A DNA stretch of 64,000 bases from Microbacterium lacticum (lineage in GTDB: Bacteria > Actinomycetota > Actinomycetes > Actinomycetales > Microbacteriaceae): the NCBI RefSeq assembly GCF_006716815.1, contig NZ_VFPS01000003.1:1-64000 (forward strand), read 5' to 3'. Numbering within the stretch: the stretch's first letter is position 1; every line of letters begins with the position of its first letter. Positions 63,383 through 64,000 of this stretch are shown piece by piece. The translations under genes were made by a program, and so were the position numbers. The notes under the pieces are model-generated. The model worked only from the letters and a program-made list of their open reading frames with translations. It made no database searches and was not told the origin of the DNA.

Positions 63383-63868
63383 TCAGCCATAGGTATCGCG
63401 AGGACCGCGCCCTGGAACGGCTCTGGGGCCCCATTTCCAGGAGGGGACGTCGGGGCCGACGAAACGGACGTTCTCGACGCCGGCCTCGGGGAAGCGCCGG
63501 ATCAGCTGCGTGACGATCTCGCCGCGCATGAGTTGCAGGTTCTTCGCCCATGCCGTCGAGTCGCACTGCACGGTCAGCAGTCCGCCCTCGAGGGCGACGG
63601 GGCGGGCGTGCCGGGCGGTCTCGGCGCCGGTCACCTCCTCCCACTGCAGCACGAGGTCTTCGCGGGCGAGCTGCGAGTCCCAGCCGGACTGCCGGGTGAG
63701 GTCGCCGAGCACGTCGCCGAGGCCCTTCGGGTCGCGACCGGGCGCGAACGGGAGCTTGTCGTCGTCCTGCTCGGCTCGGCGCCTCCGTCGGCGGGCGGCA
63801 CGGGGCGATGGGTCGAGGCCGCGCAGGCGCAGGTAGGTGCCGATCGTCTCGGGAACGTCGTCACTCAT
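63383..63868 (-). CDS. DUF721 domain-containing protein (DciA-like)
   Basis: This 161-residue protein has a basic Arg-rich N-terminal third (about 22-32) and a DUF721 domain (GWDSQLAREDLVLQWEEVTG, then HARPVALEGGLLTVQCDS and WAKNLQLM). DUF721 includes DciA, the ancestral loader of the DnaB helicase, and the gene's fixed place between recF and gyrB fits replication. ATG 63868 has GGAGG 6 nt upstream; an ATG two codons earlier (63874) is possible. It overlaps the recF stop by 8 bp. Confidence 0.93.
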   Translation of the reverse strand: MSDDVPETIGTYLRLRGLDPSPRAARRRRRRAEQDDDKLPFAPGRDPKGLGDVLGDLTRQSGWDSQLAREDLVLQWEEVTGAETARHARPVALEGGLLTVQCDSTAWAKNLQLMRGEIVTQLIRRFPEAGVENVRFVGPDVPSWKWGPRAVPGRGPRDTYG

Positions 63869-64000
63869 CGGCATCCTCCGCCTGGATCGTGCCGGCGACG
63901 ACCCGCACCGTGCGGGCGCGGAGCGCCTCGGGCACGTCGTTCTCGACGGCGGCGGTCACGACGACCTGCTCGAACCCGCCGACGAGGGCGGCGAGGCGCG
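63861..64000 (-). CDS. recF: RecF recombination protein (C-terminal end only)
   Basis: The last 45 codons are in the window: RLAALVGGFEQVVVTAAVEN, then a tail to AEDADE and TGA. This matches the RecF C-terminus, which loads RecA at gaps with RecO/RecR. The position next to DUF721 and gyrB supports the call. The rest, followed by dnaN and dnaA, should lie beyond the right edge. Confidence 0.88.
   Translation of the reverse strand, partial: RLAALVGGFEQVVVTAAVENDVPEALRARTVRVVAGTIQAEDADE

Overview
The window is high-GC bacterial DNA, and its gene content and order point to an actinobacterium, most likely Microbacteriaceae (a Microbacterium-like organism; inferred, not proven). The right end carries the conserved origin-proximal block recF - DUF721 - gyrB - gyrA - DUF3566 - tRNA-Ile - tRNA-Ala on the minus strand. 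dnaN, dnaA and oriC should therefore lie just past the right edge, and replication should run leftwards through the window.

Layout. (1) 1-6.7 kb: an ABC transporter pair cut by the left edge, an AI-2E family permease, a beta-propeller 'lactonase' downstream of purA, and argG. (2) 6.78-7.84 kb: an intact IS481-family insertion with a 6-bp target duplication. (3) 8-18.8 kb: two tandem YhgE/Pip membrane proteins with a TetR regulator and a palindromic operator, a penicillin acylase family protein, and an overlapping SRPBCC / FAD-oxidoreductase pair. (4) 18.8-25.2 kb: a complete Mrp/Mnh Na+/H+ antiporter operon with subunits A and B fused. (5) 25.3-34.4 kb: a two-component system divergent from an FtsX-type ABC exporter, a LacI regulator divergent from an MFS transporter, nucS (mismatch repair), a HAD hydrolase, a cold-shock protein and a GntR regulator.

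(6) 34.53-43.73 kb: a 9.2-kb integrative element at the 3' end of tRNA-Leu(CAG), bounded by 22-bp direct repeats. It holds a tyrosine integrase, an excisionase, an XRE regulator, a Fic protein, a methyltransferase, a MobF-type relaxase broken by four single-base frameshifts, and the C-terminal remnant of a DrmB/DUF1998 protein.

(7) 43.9-54.7 kb: the cell-wall growth and division cluster fhaA-fhaB-pstP-rodA-pbpA-pknA-pknB on the plus strand, then pabA/trpG, a small membrane protein and a class E sortase on the minus strand, and crgA. (8) 54.8-58.1 kb: rhomboid protease, cyclophilin, a membrane-anchored protein, a YbaK-type deacylase, a Nudix hydrolase and two tRNAs, followed by the gyrase block.

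Patterns across the window: at least eight genes have a -10 hexamer only 6-8 nt before the start codon, which implies leaderless mRNAs. The heptamer GGATGCC/GGCATCC is strongly over-represented in the chromosome and nearly absent from the integrative element. Two intergenic inverted repeats (7.9 and 31.5 kb) share a TGCAGGA core and look like members of one family. No CRISPR array and no rRNA operon were seen.
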